Positions 51,258 through 60,983 of a stretch of DNA of 64,000 nt are shown piece by piece. The first letter of the stretch is position 1; each line of letters opens with the position of its first letter. The translations under genes were made by a program, and so were the position numbers. Origin of the DNA: Bin55 sp963664665 (lineage in GTDB: Bacteria; Pseudomonadota; Gammaproteobacteria; Pseudomonadales; Azotimanducaceae); assembly GCA_963664665.2 (NCBI GenBank), contig CAXXMH010000004.1, positions 992,001-1,056,000 on the forward strand, written 5' to 3'. Below the pieces are notes generated by a model. That model did no database searches and was not told where the DNA came from. It saw only the letters and a program-made list of their open reading frames with translations.

Positions 51258-52262
51258 CTAGTTGATCTGGACGTTTCGAATCGACTTGACAGTTCGAATG
51301 TAAGGCTCGTCCATACCGTACGAACCGGTTAGCATCTGGCTTTGCGCAGAGGCTAGCTGCTTGCTCTCAAACGTACCGGCGAGGACGATATAAAACGTCT
51401 TACCTTTCGATTCAGTCTTGACACGCATCAGGTCTAGGGATGGATACGAGCTCATGAAATTGGAGGACAGATCGTAGTTTGTGAACGCAGCTAATTGAAC
51501 TGCGTAGTCATAGTCACCACCTAAACCATCGAGAGACACATCGGGATTCGCTGGCGACGCACTTCGCCTCACCGTTGCGGTCGTGTTGGACCCCGAGACA
51601 GGTACTTGCACGACTACAGGTTTACTTGCAGTTGCGGCCGGATTCGACGAAAACACGTTCGCGGTTTGGCTTATTGATTGACTCGATGGTGTATTAGTTG
51701 GCTTCTCGCTCACGACCCTAGCTGGTCGCGTACTTGTACCAACGTTTGGCTGACCAATCGTGACGATTCTAGTCGGTGCCGGCTCTGCGTCGGTAGTTAC
51801 AACGGGCACGGGTGTGGTATCAACCACGTTGGGTACATCTTGCGTTTCCGCCGAAGCGTCTCTACCGCGCACGCGAATGTTGAAAAAACCTCGCCGTTCT
51901 CGCTTTGGCGTATCGGCCTTCGCGACCGTTCGAGTCTGGCGGTTCTGCTTGGGTTCGGCCGGAGCTGCGCGAGGTTCGCTGACCGCGGCCGTGCGATCTC
52001 GTGTCCGCACACGCCACCATGGAACGTTTTCGTCAGCTTTCTCTGCGACTTCAGATACCGGCTGCACCCGGGCGGGAGCATTTTCCGTTGCGGTCTGTTG
52101 AGCGCGGCAGTCCCAAGACGAGTCACCGGCTTCGCACTCGTACGTGGTAGCTGGTGTTTGGTCAGAGTCTGGTGTTGTAGATGAGGCTACGCAGCCGCCA
52201 ATCAACAAGAAAAGACCTGAGAGGCACACACTTTGTGTGAGGGTATTTGTCAGTAACTTCAT
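51258..52262 (-). CDS. SPOR-domain lipoprotein
   Basis: The protein has 334 residues from ATG 52262, chosen because it starts a lipoprotein signal (MKLLTNTLTQ, then LFLLIGGC with the lipobox Cys); the frame is open to 52316. A low-complexity, Pro/Thr/Ser/Ala-rich linker fills about residues 30-240. The C-terminal 80 residues form a SPOR domain (YDYAVQLAAFTNYDLSSNFM, FYIVLAGTFESKQLASAQSQM). SPOR domains bind denuded septal peptidoglycan, so a role in cell division or envelope maintenance is likely. Confidence 0.82.
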   Translation of the reverse strand: MKLLTNTLTQSVCLSGLFLLIGGCVASSTTPDSDQTPATTYECEAGDSSWDCRAQQTATENAPARVQPVSEVAEKADENVPWWRVRTRDRTAAVSEPRAAPAEPKQNRQTRTVAKADTPKRERRGFFNIRVRGRDASAETQDVPNVVDTTPVPVVTTDAEPAPTRIVTIGQPNVGTSTRPARVVSEKPTNTPSSQSISQTANVFSSNPAATASKPVVVQVPVSGSNTTATVRRSASPANPDVSLDGLGGDYDYAVQLAAFTNYDLSSNFMSSYPSLDLMRVKTESKGKTFYIVLAGTFESKQLASAQSQMLTGSYGMDEPYIRTVKSIRNVQIN

Positions 52263-52449
52263 GTCACCACCGAAAGCAATCCGTTGCGTTTCTGCCGCAC
52301 ATTCTATACATTCCATGACACTTTGCGTGATCAGAAAACTATACAGATATCTACAGAAAGTCTGAGAAAAACCGAAAAAACAACGCGATAAAACAAGGCG
52401 AGATCGTTCCGAATTACGGCGTGCTCAAGTTCATCGAATTGTTAGTGCG

Positions 52450-53175
52450 ATGACTTCAATTGAATTGAGATATGGTATTGCGTTGGAATGTCTTTATGAT
52501 TCACGCGCAAGAACGTTGTTCGAGACCAAAACTAAGGAACTTACCGTGCTCGCGACGCTTGATCAATTCGTGCGTATTCCGCGAATCTTGCGATTGGATG
52601 TCGCAGGACAACCCCTGAACTGGATCACCTGGCAGGATGCTGTCTGTCTCTACGCACGTGAGCTCGTCGTTTGGAGCCTAGGCGACCTCGCGCTTCGAAT
52701 CTATGGTGGAATTTGTGCGGCTAGTGGCGAGCGCAGCATGATCGACGTCCACAGCATCATCGCCTGTAGCGGTCGCATCCACGCGGAGTCTTACTCTGCG
52801 ACCCCACCGTTGAGTAACAAGGCGCTTTTCGCACGCGATCGCAATTTCTGCATGTATTGTGGTATGAAGTACAGCGATAGTCAGTTGACCCGTGACCACG
52901 TTGTACCGATTTCGCGTGGTGGTTCGGACGAATGGACAAACGTCGCCGCAGCGTGTCGCCGCTGCAACATTCATAAAGGTGATCGTCTCGTTCACGAATG
53001 CAAGATGGAGTTGATGGCGCTGCCTTACGTACCTAACGTAGCCGAGTATTTGGCGTTAACAAATAGTGGGCGGATTCTAGGCGATCAGCTCAATTTCCTT
53101 GAGTCTCGCTTCAACAAGACGTTGACGGAACGTAAGGTGTTTGGAGACGAGTTTGTTAATCCACTGCCTGGATGA
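52450..53175 (+). CDS. HNH endonuclease-domain protein
   Basis: The protein has 241 residues. The HNH domain spans about 125-180, with zinc ligands Cys134, Cys137, Cys169 and Cys172 and the catalytic DH at 149-150 in the core TRDHVVPISRGG, then Asn164 and His175. The first 110 residues have no recognised domain. Stand-alone proteins of this kind are widespread in gammaproteobacteria and are usually annotated as HNH endonucleases; their cellular role is unknown, and nothing here marks it as part of a restriction system. Its 3' end overlaps the convergent M20 peptidase gene by 20 bases. Confidence 0.85.
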   Translation: MTSIELRYGIALECLYDSRARTLFETKTKELTVLATLDQFVRIPRILRLDVAGQPLNWITWQDAVCLYARELVVWSLGDLALRIYGGICAASGERSMIDVHSIIACSGRIHAESYSATPPLSNKALFARDRNFCMYCGMKYSDSQLTRDHVVPISRGGSDEWTNVAAACRRCNIHKGDRLVHECKMELMALPYVPNVAEYLALTNSGRILGDQLNFLESRFNKTLTERKVFGDEFVNPLPG

Positions 53176-54580
53176 TTTGACCGGCGTCGCCTAGTACAGC
53201 TGCCATACACGCAGTGACATTCTTACCAGTAGGAATGTCGAGAAACTCGTTGGGTCCGTGTGCATTCGAATGCGGACCCAGCACGCCCGTGACAACGAAC
53301 TGACAATCAGGAAACTTCTCCTCCAGCATTCCAAGAAACGGTATCGTCCCACCGCAACCAATTTGTCGAAGCGGCCTTCCAAAGAACTCATTTGACGCTC
53401 GGCTGAGCGATTCGGTCAATTGTGCGGTGAGTGGTTTAGCGTACCAGCCTGACTCAGCGGCATCGACATCGAAGGTCACTGATGCATCGCACGGTGGATT
53501 GGAGGTAAAGGTCGTTACCAGTGAATCGGCGGCGCGAGCCGCGTCAACGGTCGGTGGTAGTCGAAAAACCAACTTTGCGCTCGTGCTCGGACGGAGCGTG
53601 TTGCCTGCGCTGGTTGGGTCGGGTGCTCCCCCTAGGCCAACGGTTGCGAGTGAAGGTTTCCAGGTATTACGAACTATGAGTTCGGCGATATCGTTCGAAT
53701 CTGGTTGCGTTTGGCCGTGCCACGGATATCGCTCAATGATCGAACGTCCGAGTGTCTTGGCCGCGGCAGTAGCTTCGGCGGCGACGTACTCGGGAATAGG
53801 TCCATGAAGCGACTCAATAAGGTGTCCTGACTGCGCATCTTCGACTCGATTCAGCCGTTCACGCAATACGCGGAAACTCGAAGGTACGATCCCACCGGCG
53901 GCACCAGAGTGAATCCCTTCCGTGAGAACGTCCGCGCGCAAGGTCCCGCTAACAAGACCCCGCAATGATGTCGTCAACCAGAGCTGGTCGTAATTCCCGC
54001 ACTCAGCGTCTAGGCAGATAAGTAAATCTGGCTTGCCGATGATGTCGCGTAGCTCGACTATGTAAAACGGTAAATCGAAACTTCCGCTTTCTTCGCATCC
54101 CTCGATCAATACGCAACACCGAGGGTGCCCGATATCTTGGTCATCGAGCGCGCTGATTGCAGCAAGTGTCGCGAAAATCGCATACCCGTCGTCCGCGCCG
54201 CCCCTCCCATAAAGTCGGTCGTTCCGTATGACTGGCGTCCAAGGACCTAGTCCATCCTCCCAACCCGTAAACTCGGGTTGCTTGTCGTAATGACCGTAAC
54301 AAAGCACATTGCCGAGGCAGCCGTTTGTCGCGGGTATGTCAATAAGAATGACAGGAGTCCGGCCAGGGAGTTTGAAGATCCTTGACTTGGCGTTCTTGAC
54401 CGGGATGCGCGGAATAGCGTCTAACAACAGATCGGCGGCATCTTGCATATAGCCATTGTTTTCCCAGTCGCTGTCGAACGCTGGCGACTTATTTGGGATT
54501 TCGATGTACCTAACCAGTGTCGGTACGATCTCCTCTTCCCAAACGGCGTTTACATAGCTTTGGATTCGCGTATTGCTCAA
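53156..54580 (-). CDS. M20-family metallopeptidase (dipeptidase/carboxypeptidase type)
   Basis: This 474-residue cytosolic zinc peptidase has VLCYGHYDKQPE (His97, Asp99), GRGGADDGYA (bridging Asp130) and IEGCEESGS (catalytic Glu and metal Glu), then CLDAECGNYDQLWL and a final GPHSNAHGPNEF with the last His ligand. Its length and motifs fit the dipeptidase group related to carnosinase/PepV. It overlaps the stop/start of the upstream TonB receptor gene by four bases, so the two are probably co-expressed. Together they suggest uptake and breakdown of a peptide-like compound. Confidence 0.88.
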   Translation of the reverse strand: MSNTRIQSYVNAVWEEEIVPTLVRYIEIPNKSPAFDSDWENNGYMQDAADLLLDAIPRIPVKNAKSRIFKLPGRTPVILIDIPATNGCLGNVLCYGHYDKQPEFTGWEDGLGPWTPVIRNDRLYGRGGADDGYAIFATLAAISALDDQDIGHPRCCVLIEGCEESGSFDLPFYIVELRDIIGKPDLLICLDAECGNYDQLWLTTSLRGLVSGTLRADVLTEGIHSGAAGGIVPSSFRVLRERLNRVEDAQSGHLIESLHGPIPEYVAAEATAAAKTLGRSIIERYPWHGQTQPDSNDIAELIVRNTWKPSLATVGLGGAPDPTSAGNTLRPSTSAKLVFRLPPTVDAARAADSLVTTFTSNPPCDASVTFDVDAAESGWYAKPLTAQLTESLSRASNEFFGRPLRQIGCGGTIPFLGMLEEKFPDCQFVVTGVLGPHSNAHGPNEFLDIPTGKNVTACMAAVLGDAGQIIQAVD

Positions 54581-56412
54581 AACTCAGCTCGTGCTCCGAC
54601 ATTGAGTATTCGGCCTGGCGTTCTAAAACCGAAGACGTGTTCATACTCCGTATCGAATACATTGTCGACCATGCCAATGAGAGTTAGCCGACTGGTAAGG
54701 TCATATTCGACCGATGCAGATGCGATAACGTGACCATCCAGAGTGACCAACGTTGCAGGAAACGTAGAGAAATCCCGATCGAGCTGTTTACCGACGTAAT
54801 GTAGTGCGCTATGAGTCCGAATTCGGTCGCTGTGCGCATAGTGAACGTTCAGATTTGCTAGGTGTTTAGGACGGCGAATCTCGAGAGTTTTGTTTTCTTC
54901 GCTCTTTACGTACGCGTAGTTAGACTCGATGGACATATTCTGAAATGTCCGTGCATAACGTATTTCTCCGCCACGACGTCGGCTCTCGGTAGATAGGTTT
55001 GCCGCCGTAAACTGGTTTGCGTCTGCGTTGTAAGCGAACCCGTTGATCTCGTCCTCTAACGTACTCGAATACAAAGCCACTTCCAGAGACTGATCGTGAC
55101 GCGTATATTGAAGTGCTGCTTGATGCTGTAGTGCTCGTTCAGGTTGTAACGCCGGGTTCCCGAGGAACTGATCCGGAGTGAAGCCAAATCGTTCGATAAA
55201 GGTTGGGTTCTTTATCCCAACACCTACAGAATATGACCAACGCAGTGAATCCTGACGCAGCATGACACTGGTTTGCCAAGCTGTGGAATTACCAAATTGA
55301 TCGTTCTGCTCGCGACGAAGTGAAGAATGCCATTGAAATCGGCGTATTGAGATCAAGTATTCGCTTGCTAGCCCAGTGGTCGCCAAGGACTCGTCATAGT
55401 TAGGGTCACCAAAGAAACTTGGAGTGCCACGTTGCTCGAAGTCCTCCGCTGTATGGTCTAACACGAAACTGAGGTCTTGTGATGGTGCGAGCGAGACGCT
55501 ACCTTCAAAGGCCAATCGCGCCGAGTCGCCACGCGATGAGTTGGTCTCCTTTCCTTCGCTGTAGTTACGTAGTTTCGATCGGTTAAGACTCGCGTTTGCT
55601 GAAAGTCGTAATTCGTCGTTTGGTTGCCAGCTGAATTGTTGCGCGACCATCTGATCATTGACGTCAACGTGTCGGTCGCCGTCTCGTGGAATCGGGTCGT
55701 AGTCAGACGAACTCATCGTGGATCGCAGAAACCCGTTGGCCTGATAGATAGTTCCGCTTTTCTGATAGCCAACGTGTACGGCATCTTGGCTGAAACCGTC
55801 GCGCTCATCCCCTTCGTAGGAAGCATTCGTGCCTTCAGTAATTCGCTTCGCAAGGTGAAGAGAGAAGGGAATTCCCCCAAGCTCTGTGCCTAAGTCCGTT
55901 CCTACGGACCATGCTTGATTCGACCCGCTGTCAGCGTAGATCCGATTGACGGAATTAATCGGCGTGGTCGAGAGGTTGATGACGCCTGCGAGCGCATCGT
56001 GTCCCCATATTGCGCTACGGGGACCGTTCAGTGAATCAATTTGGGAAATGGCAATTGGTGAAATCGTGGAAAGATTCAGGTTGGCTGACGCTAAGTTGAC
56101 TGGATTACCGTTCAGTAACACTTTAACGTGATCCGCCTCTGCGCCGCGTACTCTCAGCTGAGTTAGTGAGCCGAGATTACCAGACTGAGATATCGATGTA
56201 CTCGTCAACTTCCGTAGGACTTGAGCAAGCGAGAACGATGGGTACGTCTCCGTCAGGTCGATTGACTCCACGCCTATTACATCGGCATTCAGTCTACTAG
56301 CAACGATCGTGATTTCTTCTAGTTCAGTATCTCGCGCATCGCCATTCGATTCAGCGAGAACCATAGACGAGGTTGCGACGACTCCTATGACGAGTTGGAT
56401 TACTCGTGCCAT
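54577..56412 (-). CDS. TonB-dependent outer-membrane receptor, BtuB-like
   Basis: The protein has 611 residues from ATG 56412, preferred because it begins a signal peptide (MARVIQLVIGVVATSSMVLA); the frame is open to 56526. The TonB box region is probably LEEITIVASR. The plug domain has LRVRGAEADHVKVLLNGNPVN and GPRSAIWGHDALAGVINL. The 22-strand barrel ends with F, in VGARAEF, the usual outer-membrane terminus. The plug resembles BtuB, the cobalamin receptor, but no cobalamin riboswitch fits the 92-bp gap behind cysS. The ligand is therefore open. Confidence 0.87.
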   Translation of the reverse strand: MARVIQLVIGVVATSSMVLAESNGDARDTELEEITIVASRLNADVIGVESIDLTETYPSFSLAQVLRKLTSTSISQSGNLGSLTQLRVRGAEADHVKVLLNGNPVNLASANLNLSTISPIAISQIDSLNGPRSAIWGHDALAGVINLSTTPINSVNRIYADSGSNQAWSVGTDLGTELGGIPFSLHLAKRITEGTNASYEGDERDGFSQDAVHVGYQKSGTIYQANGFLRSTMSSSDYDPIPRDGDRHVDVNDQMVAQQFSWQPNDELRLSANASLNRSKLRNYSEGKETNSSRGDSARLAFEGSVSLAPSQDLSFVLDHTAEDFEQRGTPSFFGDPNYDESLATTGLASEYLISIRRFQWHSSLRREQNDQFGNSTAWQTSVMLRQDSLRWSYSVGVGIKNPTFIERFGFTPDQFLGNPALQPERALQHQAALQYTRHDQSLEVALYSSTLEDEINGFAYNADANQFTAANLSTESRRRGGEIRYARTFQNMSIESNYAYVKSEENKTLEIRRPKHLANLNVHYAHSDRIRTHSALHYVGKQLDRDFSTFPATLVTLDGHVIASASVEYDLTSRLTLIGMVDNVFDTEYEHVFGFRTPGRILNVGARAEF

Positions 56413-56504
56413 CCGCACCCGCAGACAGAGTTTTGGTTTGGATGTTATTGCTAATTGCGATCTGCTAAATCCCAGATTCGAGCCACCAGCCCCGTCGAAT
56501 AGTC

Positions 56505-57911
56505 TCATGGTTTTACAACCTTCCAAAAGGTTCCCTCTCTTGTATCCTCAATCGCAATGCCATTAGCCAAGAGTTCATCGCGAATCTCGTCCGCACGGTC
56601 GTACCGCTTTTCAGCTCTTGCTGTTAAACGTTCTTCGATTAAGCGGTCAATATCCGCCTTGGGCATCCCGGCATCTTGCGTAAAGAAATCAGCAACATTA
56701 CGCCTTAGCAGGCCGAGTAACCAACCGCCGCTCAGGAGTTTGTCGCGAAGTAAGCTCGCCTCGCCCGCATCGTTAGCGAGATTCAGCCTCGAGGCAAGCT
56801 CGTGCATCCCCGCTAGCGCACGAGGTGTATTGAGATCGTCACACAGCGGTATGAGTACTTCATCGGGAGGTTCTGAATACCGCGCATTTGTGATTTCTTC
56901 GCTCGTGCTTGCACTACCCGTTATGCGTTCGGCGTTGCGCAAGGCTTGATAGAGCGATGTCAGACTGCGTTCTGCCTGTGCGATCAACTCGTCGTCCCAC
57001 TGCAGGCTCTGGCGGTAGTGACCTGACAGAATCGCGTAGCGAAGGGTTTCACCTGGATGTTTTTGTAAGAGTTCCTGTACTGTCTGGATGTTGCCAAGGC
57101 TCTTAGACATCTTTTCGGCGCCGAGATTAAGCATGCCGTTATGCATCCAATATTTGACGTAGTCCGGGTTGTCGGTAAAGCAACCACTTTGCGCCATCTC
57201 ATTCTCATGGTGTGGAAACGCGAGATCCGTTCCGCCGCCGTGGATATCGATTTCGTCTCCAAGATGCTCGCGAATCATCGCTGAGCATTCGATATGCCAG
57301 CCCGGTCTTCCGCGACCCCATGGACTCTTCCATCCGGGTAGTTCTGGCGTGGAAGGTTTCCAAAGCACGAAGTCCTTAGGATCTTTCTTATATGGCGCGA
57401 CCTCGATACGGGCACCATCAAGTAAGTCGTCGAGCGTCTTGTTCGTCAATGTGCCGTAATTCGGATCACTTGGAACGTAGAACAACACATGACCTTCAGC
57501 TTCGTACGCGTGTCCTTGCTGGATGAGAGACGAGATCATGGCGATGATTTCTTTGATGTGGCCAGTCGCTTTAGGCTCGATATCAGGGAGCAGTACTCCG
57601 AGTGCTTCGAAGTCTTCGTGCATCGCGGTCGTGCATTCGGCTGTGAGAGTGTCGATAGGTACTCCGAGTTCAAGCGCACGACTGTTGATCTTGTCATCGA
57701 TATCCGTCACGTTTCGTACGTATGTCACTTTCTTGAAAACCGCGCGCAGAACACGTACAAATACATCGAAAACCACAGCGGACAGGCCATTCCCGATGTG
57801 CACTCGATCGTACACAGTAGGACCGCACACATAGAGCTTTACATGGTCTGCTTCTAGTGGCTCGAAACGGCGTTTCTTACGTTGTTTCGTGTCGTAGATA
57901 TGGATATCCAT
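56505..57911 (-). CDS. cysS: Cysteinyl-tRNA synthetase
   Basis: CysS (468 residues) charges tRNA-Cys. The class I signatures are HIGN in RVHIGNGLSAVVFD and KMSKSLGN; YVCGPTVYD at the start holds one zinc-binding Cys, followed later by GWHIECSAM and the HHENE segment. Length is normal. It lies 34 bases after pepA and 92 before the TonB receptor gene on the same strand. The tRNA it charges is encoded at 42413-42486. Confidence 0.96.
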   Translation of the reverse strand: MDIHIYDTKQRKKRRFEPLEADHVKLYVCGPTVYDRVHIGNGLSAVVFDVFVRVLRAVFKKVTYVRNVTDIDDKINSRALELGVPIDTLTAECTTAMHEDFEALGVLLPDIEPKATGHIKEIIAMISSLIQQGHAYEAEGHVLFYVPSDPNYGTLTNKTLDDLLDGARIEVAPYKKDPKDFVLWKPSTPELPGWKSPWGRGRPGWHIECSAMIREHLGDEIDIHGGGTDLAFPHHENEMAQSGCFTDNPDYVKYWMHNGMLNLGAEKMSKSLGNIQTVQELLQKHPGETLRYAILSGHYRQSLQWDDELIAQAERSLTSLYQALRNAERITGSASTSEEITNARYSEPPDEVLIPLCDDLNTPRALAGMHELASRLNLANDAGEASLLRDKLLSGGWLLGLLRRNVADFFTQDAGMPKADIDRLIEERLTARAEKRYDRADEIRDELLANGIAIEDTREGTFWKVVKP

Positions 57912-57945
57912 CGCTCAGATCAATTTGTATTCGTGATGTGTCGAA

Positions 57946-59307
57946 CTATTGATTGAACAACTGTTCGAGATATCGATAGGTTGCACGCATACCCATCGCT
58001 TCGCCGCCAAGAGGATGGGCGGGTCGGGATTTCGAATTGAACGCGTTGATGTCGTAATGCACCCAACGCGATTTGCCAACGAACGCCTCAAGGAAGAGCG
58101 CGGCTGTAATTGCACCACCTTCCGAGAAGTTTGCGATGTTACATAGGTCAGCGACAGGACTGCGTAATCCTGGGCGATAGCCTTTGTACAGCGGTAGACG
58201 ACAAACCGGGTCATCAAGATGATTCGCTGCATCCTCGATCCCAACCGCGACGTCGTCGTTGTTTGAGAACATCGCGGAGATTTCGGTGCCAACCGCGCTA
58301 CGGGCGGCACCTGTGAGTGTTGCGAAGTCGACCATCAGTTCGGGTTCTTCTTCGCTCGCCAGCGCGAGTGCGTCGCACAAGATCAGACGACCTTCCGCAT
58401 CGGTATTACCGATCTCAACGGTTAGCCCTTTGTACGTGCGGATGACGTCGCCAGGACGATACGCATTGCCGGACACGGCGTTTTCAACGGCGGGAATGAG
58501 CAGCCTCAGTCTCACCGGCAGCTGTCGTCGCATGACGAGGTCAGCTAATCCCAATGCGGTCGCTGCCCCACCCATATCCTTTTTCATGCTTCGCATGCCA
58601 GTCGCAGTCTTCAGATCAAGTCCGCCGGAATCGAAGCACACGCCTTTACCCAGGATGGTGAGTCTTGGCGCATCAGGACTTCCCCAAGTTAAGTCGAGTA
58701 GACGTGGTTCGGACACACTCGCTTGTCCGACCGTGTATATCGTCCTAAATCCCTTTTTGAGCAGTGCTTTGTCGAGAACAACCTCTAGCTCGGCATCATG
58801 TCGATTTGCTACCCGTCGAACCGCAGCTTCGAGATGGTGCGGAAGCATGTCCGACGCGGGTGTGTTGATGAGATCCCGGACCAGCGCAATCGTTTCGACT
58901 TCATCTAAAACCGAACGATGCTCCGAATCGACGTGAAGTACGCGAGGCTTGTGTTCTTCATCAGGTTTGTAGTTCAAAAAGCGGTAAGAGCCTAATCCCC
59001 AGCCGAGCGCTAACTCATAGATGCCACTTTCAGACGGATTGCTAATTCCATAAGCGCCATGTGGTAGTGCGTTTGGCAGTGCACCAATACTCTTGTGGTT
59101 TGGTTCGTTGCCGATTCCGGCTATGACACGATCGATGACTCCAGAACTGTCGAAAATTTCGATATATCGATTCGCGGCGGCATTAAATTCAGATCTAGTA
59201 ACGAGATTGCGAATTTGCTCCGATTGTTGCTTTAGCCACGTTTCTAAATTCGGTTTCGCAACCAGCTCGATCGGCGTGGCGTCCTCGTTCTTCTCAAAAC
59301 TCAGCAC
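57946..59307 (-). CDS. Leucyl aminopeptidase, M17 family
   Basis: This 453-residue cytosolic aminopeptidase uses two metal ions. GKGVCFDSGGLDLK (Lys and Asp ligands), SGNAYRPGDVI and IGNTDAEGRLILCDALALA (the NTDAEGRL family signature with catalytic Arg) are intact. It is slightly shorter than E. coli PepA, with a reduced N-terminal domain. It overlaps lipA by seven bases. As M17 enzymes release N-terminal residues, it may work with the M20 peptidase further down the same strand. Confidence 0.92.
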   Translation of the reverse strand: MLSFEKNEDATPIELVAKPNLETWLKQQSEQIRNLVTRSEFNAAANRYIEIFDSSGVIDRVIAGIGNEPNHKSIGALPNALPHGAYGISNPSESGIYELALGWGLGSYRFLNYKPDEEHKPRVLHVDSEHRSVLDEVETIALVRDLINTPASDMLPHHLEAAVRRVANRHDAELEVVLDKALLKKGFRTIYTVGQASVSEPRLLDLTWGSPDAPRLTILGKGVCFDSGGLDLKTATGMRSMKKDMGGAATALGLADLVMRRQLPVRLRLLIPAVENAVSGNAYRPGDVIRTYKGLTVEIGNTDAEGRLILCDALALASEEEPELMVDFATLTGAARSAVGTEISAMFSNNDDVAVGIEDAANHLDDPVCRLPLYKGYRPGLRSPVADLCNIANFSEGGAITAALFLEAFVGKSRWVHYDINAFNSKSRPAHPLGGEAMGMRATYRYLEQLFNQ

Positions 59308-60338
59308 GGCGTAGCACCTCCTTGTGTTCTCTTCGCGTCCTTAACTAGCTGATCGGCGCGATAGCTAGAACGCACAAGTGGACCGGAGGACACTTCGCGG
59401 AAACCAAACTGCAGGCCCCACTCACGATATTTCTCAAAATCGTCCGGTGGAACCCATCGTTCCACCGCAAGATGATTCTTTGTTGGACGAAGGTACTGAC
59501 CGAGTGTTAACAGATCCACGTCACGTTCCAATAGCTCAGTCATTGTTTGGCGTAGTTCATCCTCGGTCTCTCCTAAGCCAAGCATCAAACCGCTCTTAGT
59601 GAGTTCCGCACCGGCGCGCTTCGCGGATGCGAGGACCTGAAGTGACTGATCGTAGGTTGCGCGAGGATCTCGTACCACGGGCGTAAGACGCCTAACTGTT
59701 TCAATGTTGTGGGAAAACACGTCAAGCTCACTGTCGATGACGACGCGTATTGCGTTCTCGTCGCCTTGGAAATCAGGCGTTAGTGCTTCAACCATCGTCT
59801 TTGGGTTTGTTGCTTTGATTGCGCGTATGCACTCCGCATAGTGCATCGCGCCGCCTAAAGGCAGATCGTCTCGATCCACGGAAGTCAGTACCACGTATTG
59901 AAGCTTCATCAATCGGACTGCATTCGCTGCGGCGTGAGGTTCGTCAGGATCGAGCCAACCATTGGCGTTTCCAGTGTCTACGGCGCAGAAACGGCATGCG
60001 CGTGTGCAAACATCGCCCATGAGCATCAACGTAGCAGTTCCATGGGTCCAACACTCGCCAATATTCGGACAGTGTGACTCCTCGCAGACAGTGGCTAGCC
60101 GATTTGCTCGCACAATTTTCTGAACGTCGTTGTACCGTTGGCCTGCTGGTAAGCGAACGCGAATCCAAGCCGGTTTCCGGTCGTGAGTCAGGTCAACTAC
60201 TGGCAACAGACTTGACGAACGTTTGATTCCGTCCTTGATTGCGCTGTGTCCGCGCGGGTGTTGATATTTCGTCCCGCTACGAACGACGTGGCGTACGGTT
60301 TCGTCAGATTTTGAGCCGACGAATGATTGACCAGACAT
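59301..60338 (-). CDS. lipA: Lipoyl synthase
   Basis: LipA (345 residues) is the radical SAM enzyme that inserts two sulfurs into protein-bound octanoyl groups. The auxiliary cluster Cys85, Cys90, Cys96 (CEESHCPNIGEC) and the radical SAM cluster Cys111-X3-Cys115-X2-Cys118 (CTRACRFC) are present, and the C-terminal RSSYRAD contains the Ser ligand. The N-terminal 45 residues are variable. No lipB is adjacent. It precedes pepA with a seven-base overlap. Confidence 0.96.
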   Translation of the reverse strand: MSGQSFVGSKSDETVRHVVRSGTKYQHPRGHSAIKDGIKRSSSLLPVVDLTHDRKPAWIRVRLPAGQRYNDVQKIVRANRLATVCEESHCPNIGECWTHGTATLMLMGDVCTRACRFCAVDTGNANGWLDPDEPHAAANAVRLMKLQYVVLTSVDRDDLPLGGAMHYAECIRAIKATNPKTMVEALTPDFQGDENAIRVVIDSELDVFSHNIETVRRLTPVVRDPRATYDQSLQVLASAKRAGAELTKSGLMLGLGETEDELRQTMTELLERDVDLLTLGQYLRPTKNHLAVERWVPPDDFEKYREWGLQFGFREVSSGPLVRSSYRADQLVKDAKRTQGGATPC

Positions 60339-60374
60339 CTCTGAGTAGACCAGTTTTGTTTGCGTGAGTAAGGC

Positions 60375-60824
60375 TTATGGCAACGTTATTTCGGTGATCG
60401 CTACTTTGTCGATCACTGCTTGAAGCGTGTCCTCGGAATGTGGCTTGCGTCGACTAGGTTTGAGACCGTGATACACCGCATCGCCTGGGTAGGTCTCGAG
60501 GTAAGACCTGAAAATCCTTAGTTTGCTGTCCGCATCAGTTTCCAATAGCGTTGCTCGACATGCCAGCTCCTCGCCGCTTATCGTAACCGAAACATCGACG
60601 CCACCGCGTAGATTTTTCCACCAATTAGCCTGAGGGGAACTAAACAACATGACCTTGTTACCTTCTTTCATGTATCTAACTGGGGTCGTGAAGGTGCGTC
60701 CCGTGTGCCGTCCTCTAAAGGTAATCAGCAATATATTCGAGCTCACGAAGAAATGAAGTGGCGAACGCAATAACAGTTTCATTGCGAAATTGATGAAGGG
60801 GAATAACGGATCAGGGATTCGCAT
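60375..60824 (-). CDS. DUF385/nitroreductase-family split-barrel protein
   Basis: This 149-residue protein has ILLITFRGRHTGRTFTTPVRYMKEGNKVMLFSSPQANWWKNLRGG (in parts), the pattern of the DUF385 family that includes deazaflavin-dependent nitroreductases. The key features are the R-x-TG-R-x-TPV strand pair and NWWKNL. Relatives outside actinobacteria probably bind a flavin or other ligand; the F420 requirement is unproven here. It lies 36 bases upstream of lipA on the same strand and may be co-transcribed. Confidence 0.75.
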   Translation of the reverse strand: MRIPDPLFPFINFAMKLLLRSPLHFFVSSNILLITFRGRHTGRTFTTPVRYMKEGNKVMLFSSPQANWWKNLRGGVDVSVTISGEELACRATLLETDADSKLRIFRSYLETYPGDAVYHGLKPSRRKPHSEDTLQAVIDKVAITEITLP

Positions 60825-60983
60825 TGTTGTATCTCAGCGGATTGCAGTTGACGACTTCTGCAGCTAGGTCGCTATACCGACCTGATTTGTGTCAGTGCAA
60901 TGTTAGAGTCACACTGGAGTCATTGCATAAACGTTGCGCCTAGGATCTGACGTCGTCAAGCGCGAAGCTCATGAGCCGCGAAA

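Noticed and set aside
56413..56504. Cobalamin riboswitch before the BtuB-like receptor
   Set aside because: The gap to cysS is about 92 bases and lacks the conserved B12-box sequence; the element needs about 200 nt.
57915..58310. 131-codon minus-strand frame next to cysS
   Set aside because: It is an alternative frame of the pepA 3' end; low-complexity Ser/Arg composition is typical of a shadow frame.
60866..60883. Hairpin AGGTCG/CGACCT downstream of asnS
   Set aside because: The stem is only 6 bp with no T-run on either strand, so it is too weak to call a terminator.
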